From Cellulomonas fimi (GTDB lineage Bacteria; Actinomycetota; Actinomycetes; Actinomycetales; Cellulomonadaceae), in the NCBI RefSeq assembly GCF_028583725.1, contig NZ_CP110680.1, positions 2,852,001 to 2,916,000 of the forward strand: 64,000 nucleotides of DNA, in the 5' to 3' direction. The notes below the pieces were generated by a model. The model was not told where the DNA came from. It searched no databases and worked only from the letters and a program-made list of their open reading frames with translations. The position numbers and the translations under genes were made by a program. Positions 1 through 8,350 of the stretch are shown here, one piece after another (position 1 is the stretch's first letter; each line of letters starts with the position of its first letter).

Positions 1-1
1 T

Positions 2-72
2 GCGGACGTAGCTCAATGGTAGAGCCCCAGTCTTCCAAACTGGCTACGCGGGTTCGATTCCCGTCGTCCGCT
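2..72 (+). tRNA. tRNA-Gly (anticodon TCC)
   Basis: The sequence folds as a cloverleaf. The acceptor strands GCGGACG (2-8) and CGTCCGC (65-71) pair perfectly and the discriminator is T72. The anticodon stem CCAGT/ACTGG encloses the loop CTTCCAA, giving anticodon TCC. The T-arm carries GGTTCGATTCC. The 3' CCA is not encoded. The window begins one base before the gene, so its promoter is not visible. Confidence 0.97.
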
Positions 73-166
73 CCGACACCCGCCCCGGCGGCCCCCACGA
101 CGCGCACACGTTCCGGGCGCTGGTTTGAGATGATCGGTCCAGACACCGAGTGCTCGAGGAGGGCAC

Positions 167-991
167 ATGTCGGACCCGCGCACCCTCGCCATGGACGAGT
201 CACGAGGCTCGTCGGCGCTCGCGGTGCGGTCGTCGTCACCGGTGACGGGTCGACGACCGGAGGACGTCGGGGGCCTGGCGCTGGTCGACGAGGAGGTGGA
301 GCAGCGGCTCGCGGTGACGGCGCGGTCTCTTCTCGACGACCTGCTCGACGTACCGCTGCACGGCCCAGAGCTCCGGACGAGGCTGACCGGGCTCATCCGG
401 CTGGGCGACGCGCCGATGCACGAGGTCGGCGACTCGGTCGCCCGGGTGCTCCGCCGACCGACGGGGGCACTCTCCGGCGGCGAGGACCCCGTCGCACGCA
501 CGGGCGCGGTCCTGGCGGAGGTCCGCCAGCTCGTCGTCGAGCGGGACCTGGCCCGGCACGTCCCGGCGCCGCCGGCAGGTGTCGAGCAGCTCGACGCCCT
601 CACGCGGGACCTCCTGCGAGGCCAGGACGCGCTGCGGCACGACAACGCGGCCCTGCAGACCGAGCGCGACGCCCTCTGGCAGTCGCTGGGCCGGCTCGCG
701 GACACCGCGGTCCTCGTCCGCCTCCTGGGCGACGGCCTCGAGCGGCGGGTCGCCGCGCTGCGCGCCCAGGGCAGGAGCGACGACGCCACGACGCTCGAGT
801 CGGACGCCCTGCTCGCCGTGCGCCGGAACCATCAGGACCTGCTGACCCAGCTCGCGGTCGGGGTCCAGGGCTACCTGGCGCTCGACGTCGTGCGGAGGAC
901 CAACGTCGAGCTCGTCGAGAGCGTGGACCGCGCCCTCGACACGGTGGCCGCGCTGCGCGTCGCCGCCATGGTGGATCTCGGGAGGAGCTGA
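167..991 (+). CDS. TelA-like (toxic anion resistance family) protein, short form
   Basis: 274 aa. Residues about 145-270 match the conserved core of TelA/KlaA proteins: GQDALRHDNAAL (152-163), a Leu/Arg-rich helical stretch, and QDLLTQLAVxVQGYLALD near residue 230, followed by a helix with ELVESVDRALDTVAALR. Family members are usually about 350-400 aa and continue with a long helical C-terminus. This one stops at that point, so it lacks roughly 100 residues. There is no signal peptide or membrane segment. GAGGAGGG lies just before the ATG. The stop codon is 2 nt from the start of an XpaC-like gene, so the two are probably co-translated. TelA proteins are linked to tellurite and envelope stress; the role here is an inference. 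Confidence 0.75.
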   Translation: MSDPRTLAMDESRGSSALAVRSSSPVTGRRPEDVGGLALVDEEVEQRLAVTARSLLDDLLDVPLHGPELRTRLTGLIRLGDAPMHEVGDSVARVLRRPTGALSGGEDPVARTGAVLAEVRQLVVERDLARHVPAPPAGVEQLDALTRDLLRGQDALRHDNAALQTERDALWQSLGRLADTAVLVRLLGDGLERRVAALRAQGRSDDATTLESDALLAVRRNHQDLLTQLAVGVQGYLALDVVRRTNVELVESVDRALDTVAALRVAAMVDLGRS

Positions 992-993
992 CC

Positions 994-1782
994 GTGTCGC
1001 GACTCACGCTCGGCAACGTCGTCAAGGTGACGGCCGCCGTCGTCTTCTGGCCGCTGCTCGCCTACCTGGTGCTCGTCGTCGGCGCGGTCCGCAAGGACGT
1101 CCGGACGGTGCTCGAGGGCCTGGTCTACGCCGGGGCCTTCTCGGTGGCGGTGTTCGTCCTCGACGGCTTCTGGGGGCTGCCCGCCCTGCTCGCGCTGACG
1201 GCCATGGGCGCCTCGGGCGTGCGCGCCTGGCACCTGCGGGACCTGTGGCTGCCGGCTCGACGCCGGTGGTGGAAGCGGGACCCCGTGGTGACGGCCACGG
1301 TCGTCGAGGGGGCCCGCGCGCCGTACGCCGTGGCCGTCGAGGGGGCGCAGGACCTGTCCTCGACGGTCGCCCGGGTCCGCACGGTCGCGGACCTGAACAG
1401 GCGCCGGCTGCCGGGCGACACCCACCGGACGGTCCAGCGCATCTGCCAGGTGCTGGACGACGTCATCGCGGCCGAGCGGCGCGAGCCGACCGGCGACCCG
1501 CGGTTCGAGTACGAGCTGGACGCCATGGCGCGGCGCTACCTGCCTGCCGTCCTCACGCACTACCTGGCGATCGCGCCGAGCAGGGTGCAGGAGCGCCAGC
1601 CCGACGGGCGCACACCGGTCGAGGAGCTCACCGAGCAGCTGCGCATCCTCGCGGTCCAGGCCGACGCCCTCGACGCGAGCCGGCACCGTCGACTGACGGC
1701 GGAGCTGAGCACCACCGGCAACTTCCTCCGGGAGAAGTACGGGCACCACCAGCCCGAGGTCGTCGAGCACCGCGGCCCCTGA
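994..1782 (+). CDS. XpaC-like membrane protein
   Basis: 262 aa from GTG 994. Three hydrophobic segments (about 11-32, 42-57 and 60-76) are followed by a soluble helical domain (about 120-255) with RRYLPAVLTHYLAI, which resembles the PxxLKLLxxY region of XpaC (5-bromo-4-chloroindolyl phosphate hydrolysis family). XpaC genes commonly sit beside telA, and here the start is 2 nt from the TelA-like stop. The upstream end of the first gene (GGGAGGAGCTG) provides the ribosome binding site, which supports this start. The biochemical function of XpaC is not established. Confidence 0.65.
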   Translation: MSRLTLGNVVKVTAAVVFWPLLAYLVLVVGAVRKDVRTVLEGLVYAGAFSVAVFVLDGFWGLPALLALTAMGASGVRAWHLRDLWLPARRRWWKRDPVVTATVVEGARAPYAVAVEGAQDLSSTVARVRTVADLNRRRLPGDTHRTVQRICQVLDDVIAAERREPTGDPRFEYELDAMARRYLPAVLTHYLAIAPSRVQERQPDGRTPVEELTEQLRILAVQADALDASRHRRLTAELSTTGNFLREKYGHHQPEVVEHRGP

Positions 1783-1926
1783 CCGCGGGCCGTGACCGTG
1801 GGCCCCGGTCGCGCGTCTCGAGATGCGTCGATGGCGGCCGTGACCGACCGTAGGACCGCGGTGCAGACCCTGCCGCGCCCCCGGGCGTGGCACGCATCCG
1901 GGTCGTCCACCGACGAGGAGGAACCC

Positions 1927-2343
1927 ATGACTCGCACGGTCTCCGACCACATGACGGCGCACCCGACGGTCGTCGAGGTCACCGACACGCTGCAGGCCGT
2001 CGCACAGACGATGGCGACGCAGGACGTCGGCTCGCTCGTCGTCGCCGAGAACGGTGCCGTCGTCGGCATCGTCACCGACCGTGACCTCGTGGTGCGCGGC
2101 TTCGCGCAGGGCATCGGCCTCGACGCACCCGTCGGGCAGCTCGCCACGGGCGACCTCGTCACCGTCGGCGCGGACGACGACGTCGACGACGTCGTCCGCA
2201 TCATGCGGGAGAAGGCGGTCCGCCGCGTCCCCGTCGTCGACGGCGACCGGGCGGTCGGGATCGTCAGCATCGGTGACCTCGCCGTCGACCTCGACCCCGA
2301 CTCGGCCCTGGCCGACATCTCCGAGGCCCCGCCCAACGACTGA
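1927..2343 (+). CDS. CBS-domain pair protein
   Basis: 138 aa made of two CBS domains (about 6-60 and 72-128). Each has the pattern TV.AVxTMxxxxVGSLVV..GxxVGIVTDRDLV, with GIVTDRD in the first and GIVSIGDL in the second. Stand-alone CBS pairs bind adenine nucleotides and usually regulate a partner protein. GAGGAGGAACCC precedes the ATG; an in-frame ATG further upstream (1792) lacks a site. The gene is followed directly by a strong terminator, so it is probably monocistronic. Its target cannot be read from the context. Confidence 0.85.
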   Translation: MTRTVSDHMTAHPTVVEVTDTLQAVAQTMATQDVGSLVVAENGAVVGIVTDRDLVVRGFAQGIGLDAPVGQLATGDLVTVGADDDVDDVVRIMREKAVRRVPVVDGDRAVGIVSIGDLAVDLDPDSALADISEAPPND

Positions 2344-2363
2344 CGCGTCCGGGCGACGAACGA

Positions 2364-2406
2364 GCGAGCGGGTGGGACGGCGAGCACGGCCGTCCCACCC
2401 GCTCGC
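2364..2406. terminator. Bidirectional terminator hairpin
   Basis: A 17-bp perfect stem (2364-2380 with 2390-2406) encloses a 9-nt loop. It lies between the stop of the CBS gene (+) and the stop of the gluconate permease gene (-). No T-tract follows, as is usual in high-GC actinobacteria. Confidence 0.85.
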
Positions 2407-2407
2407 G

Positions 2408-3781
2408 TCACAGCACGAGACTCAGCAGCAGGACGAACACCAGGCCGGTGACGGACAGGACGGTCTCCATGAGGGACCACGTCTTGAACGTCTGGCCCAC
2501 GGTCATGCGGAAGTACTCCTTGACCAGCCAGAACCCGGCGTCGTTGACGTGGCTGAGGAAGACGGACCCGGCGCCGATCGCGAGCACGAGCAGCGCGACG
2601 TGCGTGGGCGTGAGGTCGGCGGCGAGCGGCGCGACGATGCCCGCGGCGGTGATGGTCGCGACGGTCGCGGACCCGGTCGCGAGGCGGATCAGCACGGCGA
2701 CGAGCCAGCCCGCGAGCAGCGGCGAGATGGGCGCGTCGGCGAGGGCGTTCGCGATGACGTCGCCGACGCCGGAGTCGACGAGGGTCGACTTGAAGCCGCC
2801 GCCCGCGGCGACGATGAGCAGGATCGACGCGATCGGAGCGAAGGACCGGTCGACGAGGGTGCTGACCTGCTGCCGCGTGCGGCCGAGCGCGGTGCCGAGC
2901 GCGACGAGCGCGACGAGCGACGTGACGAGCAGCGCGACCAGGGGCGTCCCGAGGAACGCGAGCGCGCGACCGGCGCCGCTCTCCTCCGCCCCGGCGGCCT
3001 CGACGACGGTGCGCGCGAGCATGAGCACGACCGGGAGCAGGACGACCGCGAGCGCGGTCGCGAACGCGGGTCGGCGGTGCTCGTCGTCGCGCTCGACCTC
3101 GTCGAGGAAGCGCTCGGGGGCCTCGATCGGCACCCACCGGGCCATGGGGCGCGCGAGGAGCGGCCCGCTGATGATGACGGTCGGGACGGCGACGAGCAGG
3201 CCGAGCCCGAGGGTCAGGCCGAGGTCCGCGCCGACGGCGTCGATCGCGATGAGCGGCCCCGGGTGCGGCGGGACGAGGCCGTGCAGCGCGGACAGGCCCG
3301 CGAGCGCGGGGATGCCGACGAGGATCAGCGGCACGTGCGAGCGGCGGGCGACGAGCATGACGACGGGGATGAGCAGCACGACCCCGACCTCGAAGAACAG
3401 CGGGATGCCGATGACGAACGCGATGAGCGCCATCGCCCACGGCAACCGGCCGACGGTCGTGCGGGCGAGGATCGTGTCGACGATCTCGTCGGCGCCTCCG
3501 CTGTCGACGAGCAGCTTGCCGATGATCGCGCCGAGCGCGATGAGCAGGCCGACCCCGGCGACGGTCTCCCCCACGCCTTTCACGAAGCTCGCGAACGCGT
3601 CGGGGTAGGCGATGCCCGCGACGACGGCGAGGACGCCGGAGCCGATGGTCAGCGCGAGGAACGGGTGCAGCTTGGCCCAGACGATGAGCACGACGATCAC
3701 GGCGATGCCGATGACGGCGGCGACGACGAGCCGGACGTCGCTGATGCCCTCGGGAGCCGCGGTGACGAGCGCGTGGACCAC
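2408..3781 (-). CDS. gntP: Gluconate:H+ symporter, GntP family
   Basis: 457 aa with about 12 hydrophobic segments. Family landmarks include HPFLALTIGSG near the N-terminus, a GDTLGKLL-like stretch (ALGAIIGKLLVDSGGADEI), PLFFEVGVVLLIP and GLVPPHPGPL. GntP permeases import gluconate and related sugar acids. Translation starts at GTG 3781, preceded by AAAGGGGG. The gene is 23 nt downstream of gluconokinase on the same strand, so uptake and phosphorylation are co-expressed. No operon-specific regulator lies beside them. Confidence 0.92.
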   Translation of the reverse strand: MVHALVTAAPEGISDVRLVVAAVIGIAVIVVLIVWAKLHPFLALTIGSGVLAVVAGIAYPDAFASFVKGVGETVAGVGLLIALGAIIGKLLVDSGGADEIVDTILARTTVGRLPWAMALIAFVIGIPLFFEVGVVLLIPVVMLVARRSHVPLILVGIPALAGLSALHGLVPPHPGPLIAIDAVGADLGLTLGLGLLVAVPTVIISGPLLARPMARWVPIEAPERFLDEVERDDEHRRPAFATALAVVLLPVVLMLARTVVEAAGAEESGAGRALAFLGTPLVALLVTSLVALVALGTALGRTRQQVSTLVDRSFAPIASILLIVAAGGGFKSTLVDSGVGDVIANALADAPISPLLAGWLVAVLIRLATGSATVATITAAGIVAPLAADLTPTHVALLVLAIGAGSVFLSHVNDAGFWLVKEYFRMTVGQTFKTWSLMETVLSVTGLVFVLLLSLVL

Positions 3782-3804
3782 GGTGCGCCCCCTTTCGGCG
3801 TGGG

Positions 3805-4320
3805 TCAGGCGGGAGCGGACGGGTGCAGCGCGCGCAGCGCGCGGTCGACGACCTCGGCGGGCGGGACGTCGACGACGACGGTCACACCGTCCTCGGCCGC
3901 GGTGAGCGGCTCGAGCGTCGCGAGCTGCGACGGGAGCAGCGACGTCGGCATGAAGTGGCCGGCGCGGTGCGTCATGCGCTCGGCGATGAGGTCGCCGGGG
4001 CCGGAGAGGTGCAGGAAGCGGACGCGTCCGTCGGCCTCCCGCAGGACGTCGCGGTAGGCGACCTTGAGGGCGGAGCAGGTGACGACGGTGTCCTGCCCGG
4101 CGCGCGACCGGGCGGTGAGCCAGTCGCGGATCGCGGCGAGCCAGGGGGCGCGGTCCTCGTCGGTCAACGGTGTGCCGGCGGCCATCTTCGCGACGTTCTC
4201 GGCCGGGTGGAACTCGTCGGCCTCGGCGTAGGGCCGTGCGAGCCGTTCCGCGAGCAGCCGGCCGACGGTCGTCTTGCCCGACCCGGCGACGCCCATGACG
4301 ACGACGTGCTCGACCGGCAT
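3805..4320 (-). CDS. gntK: Gluconokinase
   Basis: 171 aa, the usual size for bacterial GntK. A Walker A motif GVAGSGKT (10-17) is followed by the family motifs FHPAENVAKMAAGTPLTDEDR and VTCSALKVAYRDVLR, and by GHFMPTSLLPSQLATLE near the C-terminus. It phosphorylates gluconate to 6-phosphogluconate with ATP and feeds the pentose phosphate pathway. GAGGGGGCAGCG precedes the ATG. A longer open frame upstream is a GC-driven artefact. It is the first gene of a gntK-gntP operon. Confidence 0.95.
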   Translation of the reverse strand: MPVEHVVVMGVAGSGKTTVGRLLAERLARPYAEADEFHPAENVAKMAAGTPLTDEDRAPWLAAIRDWLTARSRAGQDTVVTCSALKVAYRDVLREADGRVRFLHLSGPGDLIAERMTHRAGHFMPTSLLPSQLATLEPLTAAEDGVTVVVDVPPAEVVDRALRALHPSAPA

Positions 4321-4455
4321 CGCTGCCCCCTCGCGACGGTCCGGCGCCGCCGCGCGCTCGACGGTGCGTGTCGAGCCTGGCACGCCGTCGTCCCGTGCGC
4401 AGTCCGAGGCGGTGAGCCGCGTGCCTCGCGCGACGGGGTGTGCCACGGTGGCGCG

Positions 4456-4890
4456 GTGACCACGTTCCGCACCGTGCTGGTCCGGTCCGGCGCCCGCAAC
4501 GTCGGCATCGACGTCCCCGAGGAGGTCGTGCTCGGCCTGGGCGCGGGCCGGCGCCCTCCTGTGGTGGTGACGCTCAACGGCTACACCTACCGCTCGACGG
4601 TGGCGCCGATGGGCGGCCGCTTCCTGGTGCCGGTCTCGGCGGCGGTGCGCGCGGAGGCCGGCGTCGCGGGCGACGAGGAGCACGACGTGACGCTGGTGCT
4701 CGACGACCAGCCGCGCACGGTCGAGGTCCCCGACGACCTCGCGGCGGCCCTGGAGGGTGCTGGCGTGCGGGCGGCGTTCGACGCGTTGGCGCCGTCGCAC
4801 CGCAAGGAGCACGTGCGCAGCGTGGTCGAGGCCAAGCAGCAGCCGACGCGCGAGCGACGGGTCGCGAAGCTCGTCGACGCGCTCCGCTGA
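4456..4890 (+). CDS. YdeI/OmpD-associated (DUF1905-type) protein
   Basis: 144 aa from GTG 4456. The N-terminal half (VGIDVPEEVVLGLGAGRRPPVVVTLNGYTYRSTVAPMGGRF) matches the DUF1905 beta-barrel. The C-terminal part (LAPSHRKEHVRSVVEAKQQPTRERRVAKLVDALR) matches the YdeI/OmdA helical motif. These proteins are poorly characterised and are sometimes described as bacteriocin-protection proteins. No clear Shine-Dalgarno site is seen. It is divergent from gntK, with a 135-bp gap. Confidence 0.8.
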   Translation: MTTFRTVLVRSGARNVGIDVPEEVVLGLGAGRRPPVVVTLNGYTYRSTVAPMGGRFLVPVSAAVRAEAGVAGDEEHDVTLVLDDQPRTVEVPDDLAAALEGAGVRAAFDALAPSHRKEHVRSVVEAKQQPTRERRVAKLVDALR

Positions 4891-5169
4891 CGGGTCCCCA
4901 CCGGGTCCGCACCGACGGTCGGGGGGCCCGCGACCGCGCGACGTCGCAGGTCGCGGCCGTGGGTGTGGCGGAACGCACACCTCGTCGCCGGGGGCATTCG
5001 TCCCACGTCGCCCGTTATGCACGAGACGCGTGTCAGTGGTCGGGCCTACGGTCGTGGAGGACTCGCGAGCCGCTCGGGCGGCCCGCACGTGGGGGGATGC
5101 CACGACGAGGGGTCTCGTCGTCATGCCCGCACACCGGTGACACCTGCGAACACACCAGGGGATGGACCC

Positions 5170-5562
5170 ATGAAGCTGCCCGCCACCCGCACGCGACTCG
5201 TCGTCGGCGCCGCGTCCGCCGCGCTCGCCGCGACCGCGTTCCTCGCCGGCTGCTCGGACTCCGGCTCGGACGACGACGCGACGCCGACCGGCACGAGCGC
5301 GGAGGTCACCTCCGGCGCCGACGAGGAGGCGTCCGGCACGGTCGAGGTCATCGACCAGACGCACCTGCTGCTCACGACCGCGCAGGACACGCTCGAGGCG
5401 CGCGGCCTCACCGTCGAGACGGTCGACGCGACGGGCCAGGGCCGCACGGTCGACGACCCGACGCTCTGGGTCGTCGTCGCGCAGGACCCGCTGTCCGGCG
5501 AGGTCGAGGCCGGCTCCGTCGTGACGCTCGACGTGCGTCGCACGGACGACCCGGCGTCCTGA
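5170..5562 (+). CDS. Lipoprotein with PASTA-like domain
   Basis: 130 aa. The N-terminus is a lipoprotein signal peptide with lipobox FLAGC (Cys28), followed by an acidic, Ser/Thr-rich linker. Residues about 60-126 look like one PASTA-type beta-alpha repeat (AQDTLEARGLTVETVDATG ... VVVAQDPLSGEVEAGSVVTLDV), a fold that binds peptidoglycan fragments in kinases and PBPs. AGGGGATGGACCC precedes the ATG, and a strong hairpin follows, so it is a single-gene unit. Ligand binding is not shown. Confidence 0.75.
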   Translation: MKLPATRTRLVVGAASAALAATAFLAGCSDSGSDDDATPTGTSAEVTSGADEEASGTVEVIDQTHLLLTTAQDTLEARGLTVETVDATGQGRTVDDPTLWVVVAQDPLSGEVEAGSVVTLDVRRTDDPAS

Positions 5563-5575
5563 CACCACCGCTCCT

Positions 5576-5607
5576 GGGCGGCCCCCGCGACACGCGGTGG
5601 GCCGCCC
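5576..5607 (+). terminator. Terminator hairpin after the PASTA-like lipoprotein gene
   Basis: GGGCGGCCC (5576-5584) pairs with GGGCCGCCC (5599-5607), and an inner CCGCG/CGCGG stem extends the structure with a single bulged T. It lies 14 nt after the stop codon. Confidence 0.8.
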
Positions 5608-5692
5608 TCGGTGTTCCCGGGCACGCGCCCCGAGGTCGCCCACCCTCCTGACCGCGAGCCGGGGGCGAGCCGCGGTGTGGTGGGATGCGCGG

Positions 5693-6334
5693 GTGACGAC
5701 GACGTTCCTGCGCCCGGGCGACCGGGTCCTGCTCACCGGCGACTCCGTGACGGACTGGGGGCGCGACCGCTCCGACCCCGCGAGCCTGGGGCACGGGTAC
5801 GCCGGGATCGTCGCCGCCCTGGCGGGGGCCCGCCGCCCCGACCTCGGCCTGGGGTTCCTCAACCGCGGGGTCGGCGGCGACACGTCCGCGATGCTGCGGG
5901 CCCGGTGGGAGGTCGACGCGCTCGCGCTCGAGCCGCAGGTGGTGTCCGTCCTGGTCGGCATCAACGACACGTGGCGGCGCTACGACTCGGGCGTCCCGAC
6001 GTCGACCGCGGAGTACGAGGACAACCTCTCAGCGATGCTGTCGTCCGCCGCCGACCGTCTCGGGGCGCGCTTCGTGCTCGTCGAGCCGTTCCTCGTCCCC
6101 GTCACGCCCGACCAGCACGCGTGGCGCGCGGACCTCGACCCGAGGATCGCGGTCGTCCGGCGGCTGGCCGCCGAGCACCGCGCGGTGCTCGTCCCGGCCG
6201 ACGGGCTGTTCGCCGCCGCCGCGGTGCGCACGGCACCGGCGGCCTGGGCCTCCGACGGCGTGCACCCGACGCCCGCAGGCTTCGGGCTGCTCGCGGAGGC
6301 GTGGCTCGACGCCGTCGGGCTGGGTACGCGCTGA
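5693..6334 (+). CDS. SGNH/GDSL-family hydrolase
   Basis: 213 aa with all four SGNH blocks. Block I is GDSVTD (nucleophile Ser18), then the Gly block NRGVGGD, block III GINDTW (Asn), and DGVHPT with the catalytic Asp and His near residue 192. There is no signal peptide, so it is probably cytoplasmic. Such enzymes act as esterases or deacetylases on acyl or acetylated carbohydrates, and the substrate is unknown. GTG 5693 was chosen because the protein then begins just before the conserved core; an in-frame GTG at 5675 is an alternative. Confidence 0.85.
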   Translation: MTTTFLRPGDRVLLTGDSVTDWGRDRSDPASLGHGYAGIVAALAGARRPDLGLGFLNRGVGGDTSAMLRARWEVDALALEPQVVSVLVGINDTWRRYDSGVPTSTAEYEDNLSAMLSSAADRLGARFVLVEPFLVPVTPDQHAWRADLDPRIAVVRRLAAEHRAVLVPADGLFAAAAVRTAPAAWASDGVHPTPAGFGLLAEAWLDAVGLGTR

Positions 6335-6370
6335 CCAGGGGTGCGGCGTCGTCCGAGGGGTGGAGGGCCT

Positions 6371-6399
6371 TTGCGCGGGACCGGGCTTGGGGATAACGT
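6371..6399 (+). promoter_or_regulatory. Promoter of the cysteine leader-cysK-cysE unit
   Basis: TTGCGC (6371-6376) and TAACGT (6394-6399) are separated by 17 bp, a good match to a housekeeping promoter. Transcription would begin near 6406, about 78 nt before the leader peptide ORF. This accounts for part of the 410-bp gap between the SGNH hydrolase and cysK. Confidence 0.6.
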
Positions 6400-6483
6400 C
6401 GGCGCGACTGCGGTCGCCCGTCGGCGGCCCCGCGCGCTCGACCCGAGCCGTCGCGGTGAGCGGTCCGCGACCGGAGGAGAGCG

Positions 6484-6555
6484 ATGAGCGCGCAGAGCCG
6501 CACCGCCGCCTCCGTCGCCCCCGCGCAGGCCGCGCGCTGCTGTCGCTGTCGGTAG
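6484..6555 (+). CDS. Cysteine-rich leader peptide upstream of cysK
   Basis: 23 codons plus stop: ATG with an optimally spaced GGAGGAGA, then an Ala/Ser/Arg-rich stretch, ending in Cys-Cys-Arg-Cys-Arg and TAG. Consecutive cysteine codons just before the stop are what a cysteine-sensing leader needs. Cys-rich leader ORFs upstream of sulfur-assimilation genes are known in actinobacteria such as mycobacteria. The stop codon directly abuts a 10-bp closing stem (6556-6565 with 6611-6620), so ribosome position would affect RNA folding. I infer cysteine-responsive control of cysK-cysE; the direction of the effect is not shown. Confidence 0.75.
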   Translation: MSAQSRTAASVAPAQAARCCRCR

Positions 6556-6620
6556 AGCACTGGCGACCCTCGCGCGCGAGGATCACCTGACCGGGGCGTG
6601 CGCCCCGCCCCGCCAGTGCT
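6556..6620 (+). promoter_or_regulatory. Branched RNA element after the Cys leader peptide
   Basis: AGCACTGGCG (6556-6565) pairs perfectly with CGCCAGTGCT (6611-6620). Inside lie a 14-nt perfect palindrome CCTCGCGCGCGAGG (6568-6581) and a hairpin GGGGC/GCCCC (6593-6597 with 6602-6606), giving a potential three-way junction. The closing stem begins at the first base after the leader stop codon. A further hairpin CGGTCC/GGACCG occurs at 6666-6680. This arrangement fits a translation-dependent attenuator or a site that controls access to cysK. Confidence 0.6.
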
Positions 6621-6744
6621 CGCCCCGCCGCACCACCCACCGGCCGCGCGACCTGCCCCGTCGCCCGGTCCGGTGGACCGCACGCTGTCCCCCACCCCTG
6701 CACGCCGCCCGACCCGGACGAGGCGGCTCGACCGAAGAGGAACC

Positions 6745-7680
6745 ATGGCCCGCATCTACGACGACGCGACCGCGCTGATCGGCAACACCCCGCTGGTCCG
6801 CATCAACAAGATCACCGACGGCGCCCCCGCCACCGTGGTCGGCAAGCTCGAGTTCTACAACCCGGCCAACTCCGTCAAGGACCGCATCGGCGTCGCGATC
6901 ATCGACGCGGCCGAGGCGTCGGGCGACCTCAAGCCGGGCGGCACGATCGTCGAGGCGACCTCCGGCAACACGGGCATCGCGCTCGCGTTCGTCGGTGCGG
7001 CGCGCGGCTACAAGGTCGTGCTGACGATGCCGGAGACGATGTCGAAGGAGCGGCGTGCGCTGCTGCGCGCGTTCGGCGCCGAGCTCATCCTCACGCCCGG
7101 CTCGGAGGGCATGAAGGGCGCGGTCAACAAGGCCGACGAGATCGTGAAGGAGCGCGAGGGCGCCATCCTCGCCCGCCAGTTCGCGAACGAGGCCAACCCC
7201 GCGATCCACCGCCGCACGACGGCCGAGGAGATCTGGGCCGACACGGACGGCGAGATCGACATCCTCGTCGCCGGCATCGGCACGGGCGGCACGATCACGG
7301 GCGTCGGGCAGGTGCTCAAGGAGCGCAAGCCGGGCGTCAAGATCGTCGGCGTCGAGCCGGCCGAGTCGCCGATCCTCAACGGCGGCGCCCCCGGCCCGCA
7401 CAAGATCCAGGGCATCGGCGCGAACTTCGTGCCGGAGATCCTCGACACGTCCGTCTACGACGAGATCATCGACGTCGACGCCGAGACGGCCGTCGCGACC
7501 GCTCGCCGTGCCGCCGCCGAGGAGGGCCTGCTGGTCGGCATCTCGTCGGGTGCCGCGCTGCACGCCGCGAAGCTGCTCGCGGAGCGCCCGGAGAACGCCG
7601 GCAAGCTGATCGTCGCGATCATCCCGTCGTTCGGCGAGCGCTACCTGTCGACGATCCTCTACGCCGACCTGCTCGACTGA
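6745..7680 (+). CDS. cysK: Cysteine synthase A (O-acetylserine sulfhydrylase)
   Basis: 311 aa. The PLP lysine lies in PANSVKDR (Lys45). The substrate loop TSGNTG (72-77), the phosphate-binding GTGGT and the SSGAAL segment near residue 267 are all present. It converts O-acetylserine plus sulfide to cysteine. GAAGAGGAACC precedes the ATG. It is followed after 40 bp by cysE, which makes its substrate, and preceded by a cysteine-rich leader peptide, so end-product control at the RNA level is likely. Confidence 0.97.
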   Translation: MARIYDDATALIGNTPLVRINKITDGAPATVVGKLEFYNPANSVKDRIGVAIIDAAEASGDLKPGGTIVEATSGNTGIALAFVGAARGYKVVLTMPETMSKERRALLRAFGAELILTPGSEGMKGAVNKADEIVKEREGAILARQFANEANPAIHRRTTAEEIWADTDGEIDILVAGIGTGGTITGVGQVLKERKPGVKIVGVEPAESPILNGGAPGPHKIQGIGANFVPEILDTSVYDEIIDVDAETAVATARRAAAEEGLLVGISSGAALHAAKLLAERPENAGKLIVAIIPSFGERYLSTILYADLLD

Positions 7681-7720
7681 GCCTCCGCTCCCCCGTCCCC
7701 CGCACCAGACCGGAAGGCTC

Positions 7721-8305
7721 ATGACCGCACCCCTGCGCCTGCTGGACCTCCTGAGGGAGGACCTCGACGCCGCCCGCCACCGCGACCCCGCGGCGCGCTC
7801 GGCCCTCGAGGTCGCCCTCGGCTACCCCGGCGTGCACGCGGTGTGGGTCTACCGGGTGGCGCACCGGATGTGGCGGGAGCCCGGTCTCCGGCTGCCCGCG
7901 CGACTGCTGTCGCAGCTCGCGCGGGCAGCCACCGGGATCGAGATCCACCCCGGGGCCCGGCTCGGGCGACGGCTGTTCATCGACCACGGCATGGGCGTGG
8001 TCGTCGGCGAGACCGCCGAGGTCGGCGACGACGTGGTGCTGTTCCACGGGTCGACGCTCGGGGGCAAGTCCATGCGGCGCGGCAAGCGCCACCCCACGCT
8101 CGGCGACGGCGTCGTCGTCGGCGCGGGCGCGAAGATCCTCGGACCGGTGTGGGTCGGCAACGGCGCGCAGGTCGGCGCGAACGCGGTCGTGATCCACGAC
8201 GTGCCTGCCGACGCGATCGCCGTCGGCGTCCCAGCGCAGATCCGGCTCCGCCCGAAGGCGGCACCGTTCGACGTCGAGGTCGACGACCCCGCGATCTACA
8301 TCTGA
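7721..8305 (+). CDS. cysE: Serine O-acetyltransferase
   Basis: 194 aa, the short EpsC/CysE form. An N-terminal helical part leads to left-handed beta-helix hexapeptide repeats. The active-site histidines occur in [14 protein letters not shown] (His89) and LFHGSTLGG (His109). It acetylates L-serine with acetyl-CoA to give O-acetylserine for CysK. CGGAAGGCTC precedes the ATG. CysE-type enzymes usually form a complex with CysK, which fits the adjacent genes. Feedback inhibition by cysteine is typical of the family. Confidence 0.96.
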   Translation: MTAPLRLLDLLREDLDAARHRDPAARSALEVALGYPGVHAVWVYRVAHRMWREPGLRLPARLLSQLARAATGIEIHPGARLGRRLFIDHGMGVVVGETAEVGDDVVLFHGSTLGGKSMRRGKRHPTLGDGVVVGAGAKILGPVWVGNGAQVGANAVVIHDVPADAIAVGVPAQIRLRPKAAPFDVEVDDPAIYI

Positions 8306-8350
8306 CACCGATCGGCACCTGACGCCGATCTGCGCCTGACACACGGCCGG

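Noticed and set aside
16..993. The long frame that opens inside tRNA-Gly and runs into the XpaC-like gene
   Set aside because: Only the part from GTG 994 has membrane helices and family motifs. The upstream part is an out-of-frame copy of the TelA-like gene.
980..1010. Possible frameshift splitting a longer TelA protein
   Set aside because: No reading frame after 991 encodes the missing TelA helices, and the next gene is a complete XpaC-like protein with a suitable start.
2054..4057. A 667-codon open frame opposite gntP and gntK
   Set aside because: It is antisense to two well-supported genes, has a charged low-complexity composition (DDERDE-type runs), and reflects GC-rich third positions in the real genes.
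4440..5651. A 403-codon plus-strand frame across the YdeI-type and lipoprotein genes
   Set aside because: It runs out of frame through two real genes and is almost only Arg, Gly and Ala.
8306..8350. Tandem repeat-like CCTGACGCCGATC sequence after cysE
   Set aside because: The copies are short and imperfect and do not form a stable terminator or array.
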